From Gaeumannomyces sp. JS-464 (Eukaryota; Ascomycota; Sordariomycetes; Magnaporthales; Magnaporthaceae), in contig NGZR01000008.1 of the NCBI GenBank assembly GCA_002197995.1, forward strand, positions 434,001-498,000: DNA of 64,000 bases. The letters run 5' to 3'. The position numbers and the translations under genes were made by a program. This document shows positions 1 to 11,881 of the stretch, one piece after another. Each line of letters starts with the position of its first letter. Position 1 is the first letter of the stretch. The notes beneath the pieces are model-generated. The model ran no database searches and had not been told where the DNA came from. It saw nothing but the letters and a program-made list of their open reading frames with translations.

Positions 1-251
1 TAAAAAGCCAAATACGAAAGTTTTAAGCTCGTTTTTACGTGGTTTCGACTGTATACGGAATACTATAGCTAAATATAGTATTTTAAATAACGATATTTAT
101 AATTTCGATAAAACCGGCTTTTTTATAAGCATAATCGCCGCCGTTATAATTATTATAACGTTAAAAAGCCGTAATAAAACAAAGTTAATCCAGTTTAACA
201 ATCGAAAATGGGCTACGGTTATTTAAAAGGTTAATTATTACGGTTAAACGA

Positions 252-252
<1 letters not shown>

Positions 253-327
<75 letters not shown>

Positions 328-381
328 TATTTTATTATTATATTATTATTATTATTATTATTATTATATTATTATTATTAA
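253..381. repeat. (TTA)n microsatellite inside P1
   Basis: About 125 bp of nearly perfect TTA repeats with two short TATATT interruptions. The sister elements have only a short T-run followed by ATTATCG at the same place (for example near 2160, 37990 and 43930), so this is a local expansion inside P1. Confidence 0.95.
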
Positions 382-1045
382 AAAGCAATATTATTTAACC
401 AATTAATATTTAACCAATTAATATTTAAAAATTAACTTTTTACGCGATTAAGTTATTATAACGAATTTTAACAAGTAAATTACAAACGAATTTTGTTTAA
501 AATAAATCCGGCATTTCGATAAACATATTACATCGCGCACGAAAAGCACATATTATTTATTAATGTTAAACAGTTAAAAAGCTACTATTTAACGGATTTC
601 GAGCTTTATTATTAAAAATATAACATTATTACGTTTTATATGCTTTTATATTCGTTTTATTTTTTTAACAGTTTAACGTTACATGTTTTAACCCGTTAAA
701 AAAAGCGTACGGTTAATTAATCGAAAACTTTATAAAATTACACGTTAACCACGTAATTAAAATCGAGTTTTTTTCCGCGTTTAAAACGGCATTTTTTACC
801 TATATAATTAAAAGAAATATCCAAAAAAACTTTCGAAAAGCTAACTTTGCTTTTTTAAACCGGATTTGGTTTTAAAAAAGCTAAATACAAAGTTATAAAT
901 TTTAACTTTTTTAAAAAAGCTTTTAAATAACGTTGAACTTTAAACGTTTAAAACGTTATAAACAGTTAAAAAAGCAGTTTCGCAATTTAAATATATTAAA
1001 ACTCGAATTACTAATTATTAAAACAGCTTTTTAACATTTATATTA

Positions 1046-2904
1046 ACGTGGTTTACAAGCGAGTGGCGCATATAAGCGAATGGCGCACTTACACCCGACC
1101 TTCGGTTAATCGACGCGCATGCCAACCCAATAACGCTAAAAATCCATTTAAACTATTCGGAATTGTATATATCGGACATTTTTATTTTCTTTTAACAAAT
1201 GCGCGTATTATGTCCGGTTTTGCCGCAAATGCTATATCGCCGACGAATCGTCGTCGCCCTCCTTTTTTAACCCCTATAATCGCGCATTTTTTATTATAGC
1301 TATCCATTTAGCTCCTGCTGGTTTAGAACATTTCGTACCTCGTTTATAGTAAGTAACCCTCCGAATCGGACACGCGTTTTTTTAGCCCTCCGGCGTTTGC
1401 TTAACGCCTCGTTCGCCTTTCGTAATTTGGAGCACTTTTCCTCCAAAAGGTTAACCCGATGCATAATTGCCTTAGCCCTTTTCGTTAATTGGTTTACAAC
1501 CGATAGCATGGGTAACGGAAAGCTGCTTTGGTAATTGGAAATTCGAGTTTTAATATGTTTAAATTGCGAAGTTGCGTTTTTAACTGTTTAAAGCGTTTTA
1601 AAAGTTTAAAGTTTAGCATCGCTTAGGGGCTTTTTTAAAGGAATTGAAATTCGTAACCTTACATTTAGCTTTTTTAAAACCAAATCCGGATTAAAAGGAG
1701 TAAAGCTAGCCTTTCGAAAGCCTTTTTAAATGTTTTTTTCGGTTATAAAATTAAAAAATGCCGTTTTAAACGCCGAAAGGAATTCGACTTTAATTACGTG
1801 GTTAACGTGTAACTTTATTAGGTTTTCGATTTGTTAACCGTACGCCTTTTTTAACGGGTTAAAACACTTAACGTTAAACGGCTAAAAGAAGTAAAACGAA
1901 TGCGAAAATATGCAAAGCGTAATAATGTTATGTTTTTAGCAATAAAGCTTAAAATCCGTCGAATGGTGGCTTTTATGCCCGTTTAGCATTAACAAACGAT
2001 AGGACCTTTTTTTGCGAATTGCAATGTGTTTATCGAAATGCCAAATTCATTTTAAACCGAGCTTATTCGTAATTTACCCGTTAAAATTCGTTAAAATAAC
2101 CCAATCGCGTAAAAAGTCGGTTTCCGAATACTAATTAGCTAAATAGTATTGCTTTTTAACGATAATAAAAAAAAATCGTTTAGCCGCACAATAATTAACC
2201 TTTTAAATAATTATAACCCATTTCCGGTTGCTAAGCTGGACTAGTTTTATTTTACTACGGCTTTTCGATGTTATAATAACTATAACGGCGGCGATTATAC
2301 CTATAAGGAAGCCGGTTTCGTCGAAATTGTAAATATCGTTATTTAAAATGCCATATTTGGCTATAATGTTCCGTATAAGGTTAAACCACGCAAAAACGAG
2401 CTTAAAATTTTCGCATTTGGCCTTTTAGTAATCGTACTTTTAAATCCAACGCGTGCCGAGCTTTGCGCGGCGTTTAACGAAGTTCGCGACTTAGTTTTTA
2501 CCGACGACGCCCGCGTCGCGTTCGGCAAGCAATCGGTTAGCTATTTTTTAATACTAAAAGGCCGGGGAAGGAATGCTCGCGAATCCAGCTCGAGTATGTA
2601 TTTAACAAGCGCCTTTTTTCGGATTTTGCCAATTTCCGTAATTTGGGCATGCTGTCGCGTCGAGCAGATTGGCTAGCGCGTTGGCGACGCAGCGTGGTTT
2701 TAAAAACGTCGTAAATTTTGGCTGCCGAACGCACATTTAATTGTGCATTAAATTGGATTGCTCGTATAGTAAAAACAATTTTAACTTCGTTAAATGTCGA
2801 CGCCATTTGTGGTTGTTAAAAAATTTGGGTTAAAAGTGGGAAACGCGAGTCGCGATAAAAAACGCGCCACTCGCTTATATGCGCCACTCGCTTGTAAACC
2901 ACGT
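1046..2904 (-). mobile_element. P2: pogo/Fot1-like DNA transposon (1859 bp), nested in P1
   Basis: Both ends start ACGTGGTTTACAAGCGAGTGG as perfect terminal inverted repeats, and each has a second GAGTGGCGC copy about 17 bp further in. TA dinucleotides flank both ends (1044-1045 and 2905-2906). Removing the element and one TA joins the flanks into the uninterrupted sequence seen in P5 (near 9357), P6 (near 38650) and P7 (near 44595). The insertion target was therefore another pogo copy. P2 is the best preserved pogo copy in the left cluster. Confidence 0.93.
1148..2806 (-). pseudogene. Pogo-like transposase of P2 (DDE superfamily), decayed
   Basis: Cut-and-paste transposase of the pogo/Fot1 group. 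The span from ATG at 2806 to a stop at 1148 equals about 552 codons, the usual family length. The first 89 residues (2806-2537) are an intact N-terminal DNA-binding region starting MASTFNEVK and including a psq/CENP-B-like helix-turn-helix. A frameshift near 2545 ends this frame: one base is missing compared with P7. The catalytic NFDETGF block is intact near 2310-2330. The C-terminal coiled basic part (1509-1300) has LRKANEALSKRRRAKKTRV. A zinc-knuckle-like C-G-K-T-G-H-N-T-R-I-C lies near 1195-1230, just before the stop. Domain order and length match fungal pogo transposases; the frameshift and TAA codons make it non-functional. Confidence 0.85.
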
Positions 2905-3486
2905 TAACGGTTATAAATTATATAGCAAAAAAAAACGAAAGCGATAATATACGAAGTAGCTTTTTTTCGAACCGAAATGTTTACGTTTAAAAAAGCGAAC
3001 GAAGTATTAAATAAACGTTAAAAGGTTAAAAAACACGTGTTTAATTTAAAAAGTTACTTATTATTAATAAAATACGAATTTTTTTAAATTAAAAAAAGCT
3101 AAATAAATAATTATAATAAAAAATCTGCAATTATAAAAGTTAAAAAAAGGTAATAATAATTTGTTAATTATTTAACATTTGCGGTAAAACTAAATATAAT
3201 GCGCGCATTTATTAAAAAAAAGTAAAAATGTTTAATGTATATAATTTCGAATAGTTTAAATGGATTTTTAACGTTATTATATTAACATGCACGTTAATTA
3301 AATAAAAGTTAAAGTATTATAACCTATTCGCTAATATAACCCACTTATTAATAAACCACGTTATAAAATATAACAATTAGCTTTTACATTTAACATTAAC
3401 GGAAATATAATTATTTAAAATAAAAAGTAAATAAAACAACTTAATTAACGTTTATAAACGGCTTGTAAATATTTTAAAAAAAAATA

Positions 3487-5345
3487 ACGTGGTTTACTAC
3501 CGAATGCTACATACCACCAAATGCCACACCTACACCCGACTTCCGGTTAATTAACTCGCATGCTAAACTAATAACGCTAAAAATCTATTTAAACTATTCG
3601 AAATTGTATATATCGGACATTTTTACTTTTTTTTAACAAATGCGCGCATTGTGTCCGGTTTTACCGCAAGTGCTATATCGTTAACGAATCGCCGTCGCCT
3701 TTTTTTTTCGAACGTTTTTAATCGCGCATTTTTTGCTATAGCTATCCATTTAACTCCTCCTGGTTTAAAACATTTCGTACTTCGTTTATAGTAAGTAACC
3801 CTTTTAATTAAACACGTGTTTTTTTAGCCTTTCGGCGTTTGCTTAATGCTTTGTTCGCTTTACGTAACGAAGCAATTTCGGCTTTAAAAAGGGCCATTTA
3901 ATGCATAATCGAGCTCGTCCTTTTCGCAAGCTGGTTTACGGCTGTTAGCATAAATAACGAAAAGTTACTTCGGTAATTAAAAATCCGAATTTTAATGTGT
4001 TTAAATTGCGAAGTTGCGTTTTTAGCTGTTTAAAGCGTTTTGAAAGTCCAAGGTTTAGCGTCGTTTAAAAGCTCCCTCGAAGGAGTTAAAATTCGTAGCT
4101 TTACATCCAGCTTTTCCAAAACCGAATCCGAATTAAAAAAGGCAAAGCTAGCCTTTTAAAAACCTTTTTAAATGTTTTTTTCGGTTATAAAGTTAAAAAA
4201 TACCGCTTTAAACGCCGAAAGGAACTTAACTTTTATTACGTGGTTAACGTGGGATTTTATTAGGTTTTCGATTTGTCGACCGTACGCTATTTTTAACGGG
4301 TTAAAGCATTTAACGTTAAACTGTTAAAAAAATAAAACGAATATAAAAGCATATAAAACGTAATAATGTTATATTTTTAATAATAAAGCTCGAAATTTGT
4401 TAAATAGTAGCTTTCGTAGCCGTTTAGCATTAACAAACGATAGGACCTTGTAAAACGAGCTGCAATGTGTTTATCGAAATGCCGAATTTATTTTAAGCTA
4501 AGTTCGTTCGTAATTTACCCGTTAGCGTTTATTGCGATAACCTAATTGCGTAAAAGGTCGGTTTCCGAATACCAATTGGCTAAATGGTATTGCTTTTAAC
4601 GATAATAAAAGAAAAAACCGCTTAACCGTAACAGTTAACCTTTTAAATAACTATAGCCCATTTCCGGTTGCTAAACTAAACTAGCTTTGCTTTACCACGG
4701 CTTTTCGACGTTATAATAATTATAACGTCGGCGATTATGCTTATAAAAAAGCCGGTTTCGTTAAAGTTATAAATGTTATTATTTTGGATGCTATATTTGG
4801 CTATAGTGTTTCGTATAAAGTCGAATTACGCAAAAACGAGTTTAGGATTTTCGCATTTGGCTTTTTAATAGTTATATTTTCAAATCCAGCCCGTGTCGAG
4901 CTTTACGCGGCGTTTAACGAACCTCGCGACCCAATTGGTTCCGACGGTGCCCGGTCGCGTTCGGCGAGCAGTCGATTGGCCATATTTTTAACATTAAAAA
5001 GCCGAAAAGAAAATGCGCGAAAATCCAGCTCGAGTATGTATTTAATAAGCGATTTCTTTTCGGATTTCGTTAATTTTTAAAAGTTAAGCTTATTATCGCG
5101 TCGAGCAGTTTAACCGCGCTTTCGCCGGGCGAAAGTGGAAAAGTCGATTTCGTAAATTTTAACGGCACCCCGAATATTTAATTATAAATTCGATGCGATC
5201 GTTTAAAAGGTTAAAACAACCTTACATTCGTCGTTTTTGTTCGTTATTATTTATTGTAAAAATATTTGTAAATAAAGCTGGATTAACGCGTAAACGCGTC
5301 GAATATAGCACTTAGTAGTGTGTAGCACTCGGTGGTAAACCACGT
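3487..5345 (-). mobile_element. P3: RIP-degraded pogo-like transposon (1859 bp)
   Basis: Starts ACGTGGTTTACTACCGAATGC and ends with the matching inverted repeat GGTGGTAAACCACGT; TA flanks both sides (3485-3486, 5346-5347). The transposase relic is on the minus strand; its first catalytic aspartate codon now reads Asn (NFNETG, near 4745-4765), as RIP G-to-A would produce. The C-terminal SKRRKAKKT-like basic stretch is recognisable near 3810-3850. A short open stretch on the opposite strand (4784-5080) is a chance frame. Confidence 0.9.
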
Positions 5346-5463
5346 TATTATAAATATAAAAAGTTATTTCGAAAAAGTTTAAAACGGTGCTTTTTAAATA
5401 TAAACCGTTTAATTGTAATATTAAACTTAAATTAAAAACATAATTAAAATATTAAAAATTATA

Positions 5464-7323
5464 ACGTGGTTTACCACCGAATAAGCTATATTATTAAATG
5501 GGCTACTTATATTTAACTTTTAATTAATTAACGCGTATAATAACCTAATAACGTTAAAAATTCATTTAAACTATTTAAAATTATATATATTAAACATTTT
5601 TTTTAATAAATGCGCGCATTATAACTGGTTTTATTTTAAATGCTGTATTGCTAACGAATTATCGTCGCTTTGCTTTTCGAACCCTTTTAATCGCGCATTT
5701 TTACTATAATTATTTATTTAGCTTTTATTAATTTAAAACATTTCGTACTTCGTTAATAGTAAATAGCTTTTTAAATCGAATACGTGTTTTTTTTTAACTT
5801 TTTAACGTTTGTTTAACGCTTTGTTCGCTTTACGTAACGAAATAACTTCGGCTTTAAAAAGGGCTATTTAATATATAATTAAACTCGTTTTTTCGCAAAC
5901 TAGCTTATAACCGTTAATATAAATATCGAAAAGCTATTTTAGTAATTAGAAATTTAAAATTTAATATGTTCGGATTACGAAGTTGCTTTTTTAACTGTTC
6001 GCGGCGTTTTAAAAATTTAAAATTCGGGGTTATTTAAACGCGTTTTTAAAGAAATTAAAATTTGTAGTTTTATATCCAGCTTTTTTAAAACCGAATCCGG
6101 GTTAAAAAAAGCAAAGCTAGCTTTTTAAAAACCTTTTTAAATGTTTTTTTTGGTTATAAAGTTAAAAAAATGCCGTTTTAAACGCCGAAAGGAATTCGAT
6201 TTTAATTACGTAATTAACGTGCAACTTTATTAAATTTTCGATTTCTTAACTATATACTTTTTTAAAAAGCTTAAAACATTTAACGTTAAATGGTTAAAAA
6301 AAAGTAAAACGAATATAAAAGCATGTAAAACGTAATAATATTATGTTTTTAATAATAAAGCTCGAAATCCGTCGAATAGTAGCTTTTATAACCGTTTAGC
6401 ATTAACAAACGATAAAACCTTATAAAACGAATTGTAATATATTTATTAAAATGCTAAATTTATTTTAAACCGAGTTCGCTTATAATTTACCAATTAACTT
6501 TTATTATAATAACTTAATTATATAAAAAGTCGCTTTTTAAATACTAATTAGCTAAATGGTATTACTTTTAATAATAATAATAAAAGAAAAAACCGTTTAA
6601 CTAACCGTAATAATTAACTTTTTAAATAATAATAACCTATTTTTAATTGTTAAATTGGATTAGCTTTATTTTATTACGGTTTTTTAATATTATAATAATT
6701 ATAACGGCGGCGATTATGCTTATAAAAAAGCCGGTTTTATTAAAATTATAAATGTTGTTATTTTAAATGCTATATTTAGTTATAATATTCCGTATAAAAT
6801 TAAACTACGTAAAAATAAGTTTAAAATTTTCGCATTTAGCTTGTTAATAATCGTATTTTTAAATTTAACGCGTGTTAAGTTTTACGCGGCGTTTAATAAA
6901 TTTCGCGACTTAATTGGTTTTAACGGTGCCCGCGTTACGTTTAGCGAGTAATCGATTAGTTATATTTTTAATATTAAAAAGCCGGGAAAGAAATCCGCGA
7001 AAATCCAGCTCGAATATGTATTTAATAAGCGTTTTCTTTTTAAATTCGGTTAACTTTCGAAAATTAAACGCGTTATCGCGTCGAGCAAATTAGCCGCCCT
7101 TTTAACGCGTTAAAATCCATTTTACAACCGAATAAATTTTTACAACTTCCCGTATATTTAGTTTTAAGTTAAATTGCAAAGTATAAAAAGTAAATATTAC
7201 CCGGCTTTCGTTATATTTTATTAATTTTATTATAAGTGGAAAAATTAATTAAGAAAAAAAGTGTCGCGTAATCGCGTATCGTGGCTTATTTAATAATGTC
7301 GCCCACTTAGTAGTAAACCACGT
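5464..7323 (-). mobile_element. P4: heavily RIPed pogo-like transposon (1860 bp)
   Basis: Inverted ends ACGTGGTTTACCACC... and ...AGTAGTAAACCACGT with TA flanks (5462-5463, 7324-7325). Same length and gene order as P2 and P3. The transposase on the minus strand is the most decayed copy: the catalytic block reads NFNKTG (near 6725-6745) and open stretches are very short. Confidence 0.9.
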
Positions 7324-8007
7324 TATTAATTTAACTTTTAATAGTAAAAAGTGTTAAAAAACAATTAAATTCTTTTTTAAAAAAAGGAGTAATTAAACCT
7401 TTTAATTTTCCAATTAAAAACGGAATTTTATTGTTATTAAAAAAACAAGAAAAAACGAATGTGCGGAATTTTTCGCCCGTTAAACGACGAAATTATAAAA
7501 AATCGATATTTTTTACTTTTAATGGATAAATTTAAAAATAAATTAAGTAAAGCTTAATAATTTACGGTTATTAATTTGTAAAAAGCGTATGTTAAATAAG
7601 CAGCTAAAAGTCGCACGAAGCTATTTACGAAAAGCGGAAAATTTACGGCCCGAAGCCCCGTAGCAAAAAAACGTTTCCCCGGCATAAAAGCTCCGGCATT
7701 AAAATTACCGGCCAAGCCGTTATGCACGGAAGCTGTGCACGTTTTAAGTTAATCCCGACTTCGGGATTTACTTTGTACGATTGCATACCGCGGTTTCCGG
7801 CATGGAATATAAATATTAAATAAAGCTCGTATATTAAGCCTTTTTTTTATACTTAAAAAACAATTAGCTTTTAAATATATATAAATTTAAAAGCCTTTTT
7901 ACCCTAAAAACCGGTACTGGCACGATTGTTATAAACAGCTTATAACTTAATTAAAATTAAAAAAGAAAACGAATGGAAAATAACAATTCGGATTTAAAAA
8001 AAAACTA
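7324..8007. other. Unassigned AT-rich spacer with a GC-richer hairpin patch (7620-7800)
   Basis: No coding frame is recognisable. Positions 7620-7800 are clearly less AT-rich than the surroundings and contain inverted repeats, including AATCCCGA-CT-TCGGGATT at 7751-7768 and GTGCAC at about 7736, then a TATA-like AATATAAATA. It could be a solo LTR or small non-autonomous element, but I find no second copy in the window and no clear ends. Confidence 0.4.
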
Positions 8008-9824
8008 ACGTGGTTTATATTACAATTCGCGTTTTTTATTTCCAATTTAAATTTTTTAACAACTATAAATAACGTCGATATTTAACGATGTTAAAATTTT
8101 TTTATTAAACGGGCAATTTAATTTAATTTAACGTTAAATGTACGTTTAGCAGTTAAAATTTACAACGTTTTTAAAAACCACTTTACGTTGTTAACGCGTT
8201 AATTAATTTGCTTAACGCGATAATATGCCTAAATTACGGATATTAACGAAATTTAAAAAGGAAACATTTATTAAATACATATTCGAATAGAATTCTCGCG
8301 TATTTCCTGCCCGGCTTTTTAATATTAAAAATATAACTTACCAATTAATTGTTAAACGTAACGCGGGCGTTATTAGTAAAAATTAAATCGCGAATTTCGT
8401 TAAAAGCCGCGCAAAGCTTAATACGCGTTAAATTCGAAAATACGATTATTAAAAAGCCAAATACCAAAATTTTAAGCTCGTTTTTACGTAATTCGATTTT
8501 ATACGAAATATTATAATTAAATATAGCATTTTAAATAACGATATTTATAATTTCGACGAAAACGGCTTTTTTATAAGTATAATCGCCGCCGTTATAATTA
8601 TTATAACGTTAAAAAGCCGTAATAAAACAAAGTTAATTTAACTTAATAACTGGAAATAAATTATAATTATTATAAGGTTAATTATTACAGTTAAGCGATT
8701 TTTTTATTATCGTTAAAAGGTAATATCATTTAGCGAATTAGTATTTAAAAACCGATTTTCCACGCGATTAAATAATTATAATAAATTTTAACAAGTAAAT
8801 TACGAACGAGTTTAGTTTAAAATAAATTCAACTTTTCGATAAACATATTGCATTACGTATAAAAAGCTTTTATCGTTTATTAATACTAAACGAATACAAA
8901 AGTTACCATTTAACGAATTTCGAACTTTATTATTAAAAATAAAACATTATTACACTTTATATACTTTCGTATTCGTTTTACTTTTTTTAACCGTTTAACG
9001 TTAAATTTTTTAATTTATTATAAAATGCGTACGGTTAATAAATTAAAAATTTAATAAAGTTATACGTTAACCACGGAATTAAAATCAAGTTTTTTCGGCG
9101 TTTAAAACGGCATTTTTTAACTTTATAACTAAGAAAAATATTCGAAAAAGCTTTTAAAAAGCTAGCTTTGCTTTTTTTAATTCGAAATCGGGTTTAAAAC
9201 AGCTAAATGTAAAATTACGAACTTTAATTCATTTAAAAACGCTTTTAAATAACGCCGAATTTTAAACTTTTAAAATGCCGTAAATAGTTAAAAACGCAAT
9301 TTCGCAATCCGAACATATTAAAACTTAAATTTCCAATTACTAAAGTAGCTTTTTAACATTTATATTAACGGTTATAAATTAGTTAACGAAAAAAGCTAAA
9401 ACAATTATACATCGGGTTAACCTTTTAAAAAAAAGTGCTTTAAATTACGAAAAGCGAATAAAGTATTAAGTAAACGCCGAAAGGTTAAAAAAAACACGTG
9501 TTAAATTTAAAAGGTTACTTATTATCGAAAAAGTACGAAATGTTTTAAACTAAAAAAAGCTAAATGAATAGTTATAACAAAAAATGCGCGATTATAAAAG
9601 TTAAAAAAAAGGGCGATAACGGCTTGTTAACGATATAACATTTGCGGCAAACCGGACATAATGCGCGAATTTGTTAAAAAAAAAGTAAAAATGTTTAATA
9701 TATATAGTTTTAAATAGTTTAAACGAATTTTTAACGTTACTAAGTTAATATGCGCGTCGATTAACCGAAAATCGAAATGTTATAACTTATTCGCTTATAT
9801 AACCCACTTATTTATAAACTACGT
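8008..9824 (+). mobile_element. P5: RIPed pogo-like transposon (1817 bp) with damaged 5' terminus
   Basis: Begins ACGTGGTTTA at 8008 after a TA and ends ACTACGT at 9824 before a TA. The transposase is in plus orientation; the catalytic block reads NFDENG near 8555-8575. About 42 bp of left terminal repeat, present in P2 between the outermost GTGGTTTA and the subterminal TTCGCG-like segment, is missing. This explains why P5 is shorter than its sisters. It probably lost mobility before or independently of RIP. Confidence 0.87.
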
Positions 9825-9826
9825 TA

Positions 9827-10066
9827 ATAAAAAATGCGCGATTATAAAAGTTAAAAAAAAAAGCGACGACGGCTCGTTAACGATATAACATTTGCGGTAA
9901 AACTGAACATAATACGCGTATTTGTTAAAAAAAAATTTCGATATATATAGTTCCGATAATTTAAATGGATTTTTAGCGCTATTAAATTAATATGCGCGTC
10001 GATTAACCAGAAATTAAAATATTATAACCCATTCGTTTATATAACTTATTTGTTAATAAACCACGT
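9827..10066 (+). repeat. Tandem second copy of the P5 3' end (240 bp)
   Basis: From AAAAAATGCGCGATTATAAAAG onward the segment repeats P5 positions of about 9586-9824, including the transposase C-terminal knuckle region and the terminal inverted repeat. It ends ACCACGT plus TA. The two copies differ at scattered sites, mostly C/T and G/A, so they have been mutated independently since duplication. It may be a duplication or the remnant of another element in which P5 landed. Confidence 0.85.
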
Positions 10067-11540
10067 TATTACATTTTTAAACCCGTATTTATTATCGTTC
10101 GTATAATTTATCGTTAATACAAATTGCATTTTAAACGTAACTTGTAAAAAATTTAAACGATTTTATTTCGCGAGTTTATTTTTACGTTTTCCCGTAACCT
10201 ATTATAAAAATGCAGTGTTAATATAGCATTGTTTTAATTAAATTTAATGCTAATTTGTTAAAAGTTTATAACGTATTTAACCGTTATTCCTCGTTATTTA
10301 AAAGCTAGCAAGTTTTTTTAACAATTTAAGTTTTATTAATTATTTTAAACATTTTTTTAACTTTTCTTTAAAAGTTTTAAAATTAGTGAAATAATTTTAA
10401 TAGCTTTTTGGTTTTTTTCGTACTTTTTAAAATAATCGTTTTAAATTAATTAAAACCATTTTTTTATTTTACCGTTTAATTTAATAATAACGTAAGCGAT
10501 TTTTTAGTTTTTAAATACGAATTGTTATTCGTAAAACGTAAAATAGCTTTTGCATTCGGTAAAAAAACGTTTGCAATTTGCCGTTTTTTATACTTTAAAA
10601 ATTTAATAAAAGGAGTTTATACGCTTAAACCGCGCTAAACGTATTATTTTAAATAACGCTAACGTGATTTACAAGCGAGTAAAACATACAAGCGAGTAAA
10701 ACACGTGTAAAATGCATATTAAACGCGATTTTAACACATTTTTTAACTTGGCTAATTTAAGCCCAAATTTAACCAAATTTAAAAAGGTTATATTTTATTA
10801 AATAGGAAATTTAACTTAATTTTCTTCGATTTTTATTAACACCCGTTTAACTTAATTTTCATATTTTGCACAATGTATTACACAGTGTTACTAACTAACT
10901 TTAAATGGTAATAATAAAAGTCTAAAAAAATTAAATTAAATTTTTTACTTAATAGTATATAACCTTTTTAAATTTGGTTAAACTTAAGCTTAAATTGGCC
11001 GAGTTAGTAAAGGTATTAAAAATCGCATTTAATATGCATTTTGGACATGTTTTACTCGCTTATGTGTTTTACTCGCTTGTAAACCACGTTACTTTTTCAG
11101 TAAATTGCTTCGCTTCGGCCTGCTTTTTAACTATCTTTTTCGTTATAAGTTTAAAAAGGCGTGCCGTATCGGCAGCGTTATTAAAGTCGTACTTAACGTT
11201 GTTAAAAGTAAAAATCGTAATTTCCTTTTTTCGTGCTGTTTACCGTTGCTTACTATAATGTACTATTTTATTTTCCAACGAAATGCTAAACAAAATTAGT
11301 TAAAATTTTATAATTAAAAAGCCTGCTTTTAAAGTAAAGCGCTTTAAAAGTGGTTTACGAATAATAACGCTAGTTAAAAGCATAACGAAAAACACGTAAT
11401 TAAAAAATAACGTTTAATTGCTTACCTTAAAAAATGCCTGGAAGCTAACTTAAATTAACTAATGCTAAAGCCCTAGTTAAAATTACCTGGAATTTTAAAA
11501 AACCCTTTTTTATATTTATAACTTTGCTTATGCAATATTT
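10067..11540 (-). mobile_element. Gypsy retroelement fragment (gag and leader), interrupted by a MITE
   Basis: Positions 10070-10660 align over their length with the gag region of B1 at about 36690-37225. Positions 11317-11500 align with the 5' leader of A1 at about 30780-30960. Read on the minus strand it is leader followed by gag N-terminal sequence. No pol follows because P5 and its duplicate lie on that side. Open stretches around 10974-11299 on the plus strand are chance frames. It is a truncated copy of unknown original extent. Confidence 0.6.
10662..11089. mobile_element. 428-bp MITE with long inverted repeats, pogo-type ends
   Basis: Ends are ACGTGATTTACAAGCGAGT and ACTCGCTTGTAAACCACGT, flanked by TA (10660-10661, 11090-11091). 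The ends share the outermost ACGTGGTTTAC and the internal direct repeat structure with the autonomous pogo copies, especially P2. The inverted arms continue inward for about 145 bp, including matching blocks ACCAAATTTAAAAAGG on one side and its complement on the other. There is no transposase. It is probably mobilised in trans by the pogo family. Confidence 0.9.
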
Positions 11541-11677
11541 TCGATTTAAGCGATATGTGTAATATATTGCGATCGTTTCGATCCAACATATTAACTAGTG
11601 TTAAAAGCGATATGTTTAACTCTAACATATTAGCCATATCGCCGATCGTTGCACGTAACTTGGAATGCGGGGCTTTT

Positions 11678-11881
11678 TTAAACTTCCTTTAAAAGTGGAC
11701 CGCTTGTTAACCTCCTTTCCTCTTGTTTTAAACGTAACACACCGACGTTAGGCTGGCCAAATACTTTTTCAACCGCGACGTAAACCGCTGCTAGCGCGTC
11801 GCCGAAGCGCTTAAGGTCGGTATAGTCGGTATTAACACTAGTGAGTTTTTTTTTCTTGGATTTTTTTTTTTTGCTTTGCAT
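11678..11881 (-). CDS. Small ORF of 67 codons, unrecognised
   Basis: An open frame begins with a lysine-rich leader (MQSKKKKSKKKK) and then a moderately polar sequence without low complexity (SVNTDYTDLKRFGDAL...). It lies in the transition between RIPed repeats and the GC island and has no RIP-type stops. It could be a retroelement fragment or a chance frame. I do not recognise a family, and there is no second copy in the window to support conservation. Confidence 0.25.
   Translation of the reverse strand: MQSKKKKSKKKKLTSVNTDYTDLKRFGDALAAVYVAVEKVFGQPNVGVLRLKQEERRLTSGPLLKEV

Larger units (their letters stand above)
1..3361 (+). mobile_element. P1: RIP-degraded pogo/Fot1-like DNA transposon, interrupted by P2
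   Basis: The 5' end lies outside the window. The plus-strand transposase relic reads through the first catalytic Asp block (NFDKTGF near 105-125, normally DETGF) and later the block ending in TDFEL and a Cys-Gln-x-Tyr-like stretch near 590-640, as in fungal pogo transposases. It is interrupted at 1046 by P2 and resumes at 2907. The 3' terminus ends in ACCACGT at 3361, followed by the TA target duplication. Its frame is shattered by TAA codons and it is more AT-rich than P2, so it is older. A TTA microsatellite sits inside it. Confidence 0.85.

Noticed and set aside
10974..11299. Hydrophobic plus-strand frames that look membrane-like
   Set aside because: They span the MITE end and the complement of a Lys-rich gag region; AT-rich antisense of basic coding sequence gives Phe/Leu/Ile-rich chance frames.
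11560..11660. Short palindromic GATCG/CGATATG sequence as a possible LTR or regulatory site
   Set aside because: Repeated motifs are short and imperfect and no second copy is visible in the window.
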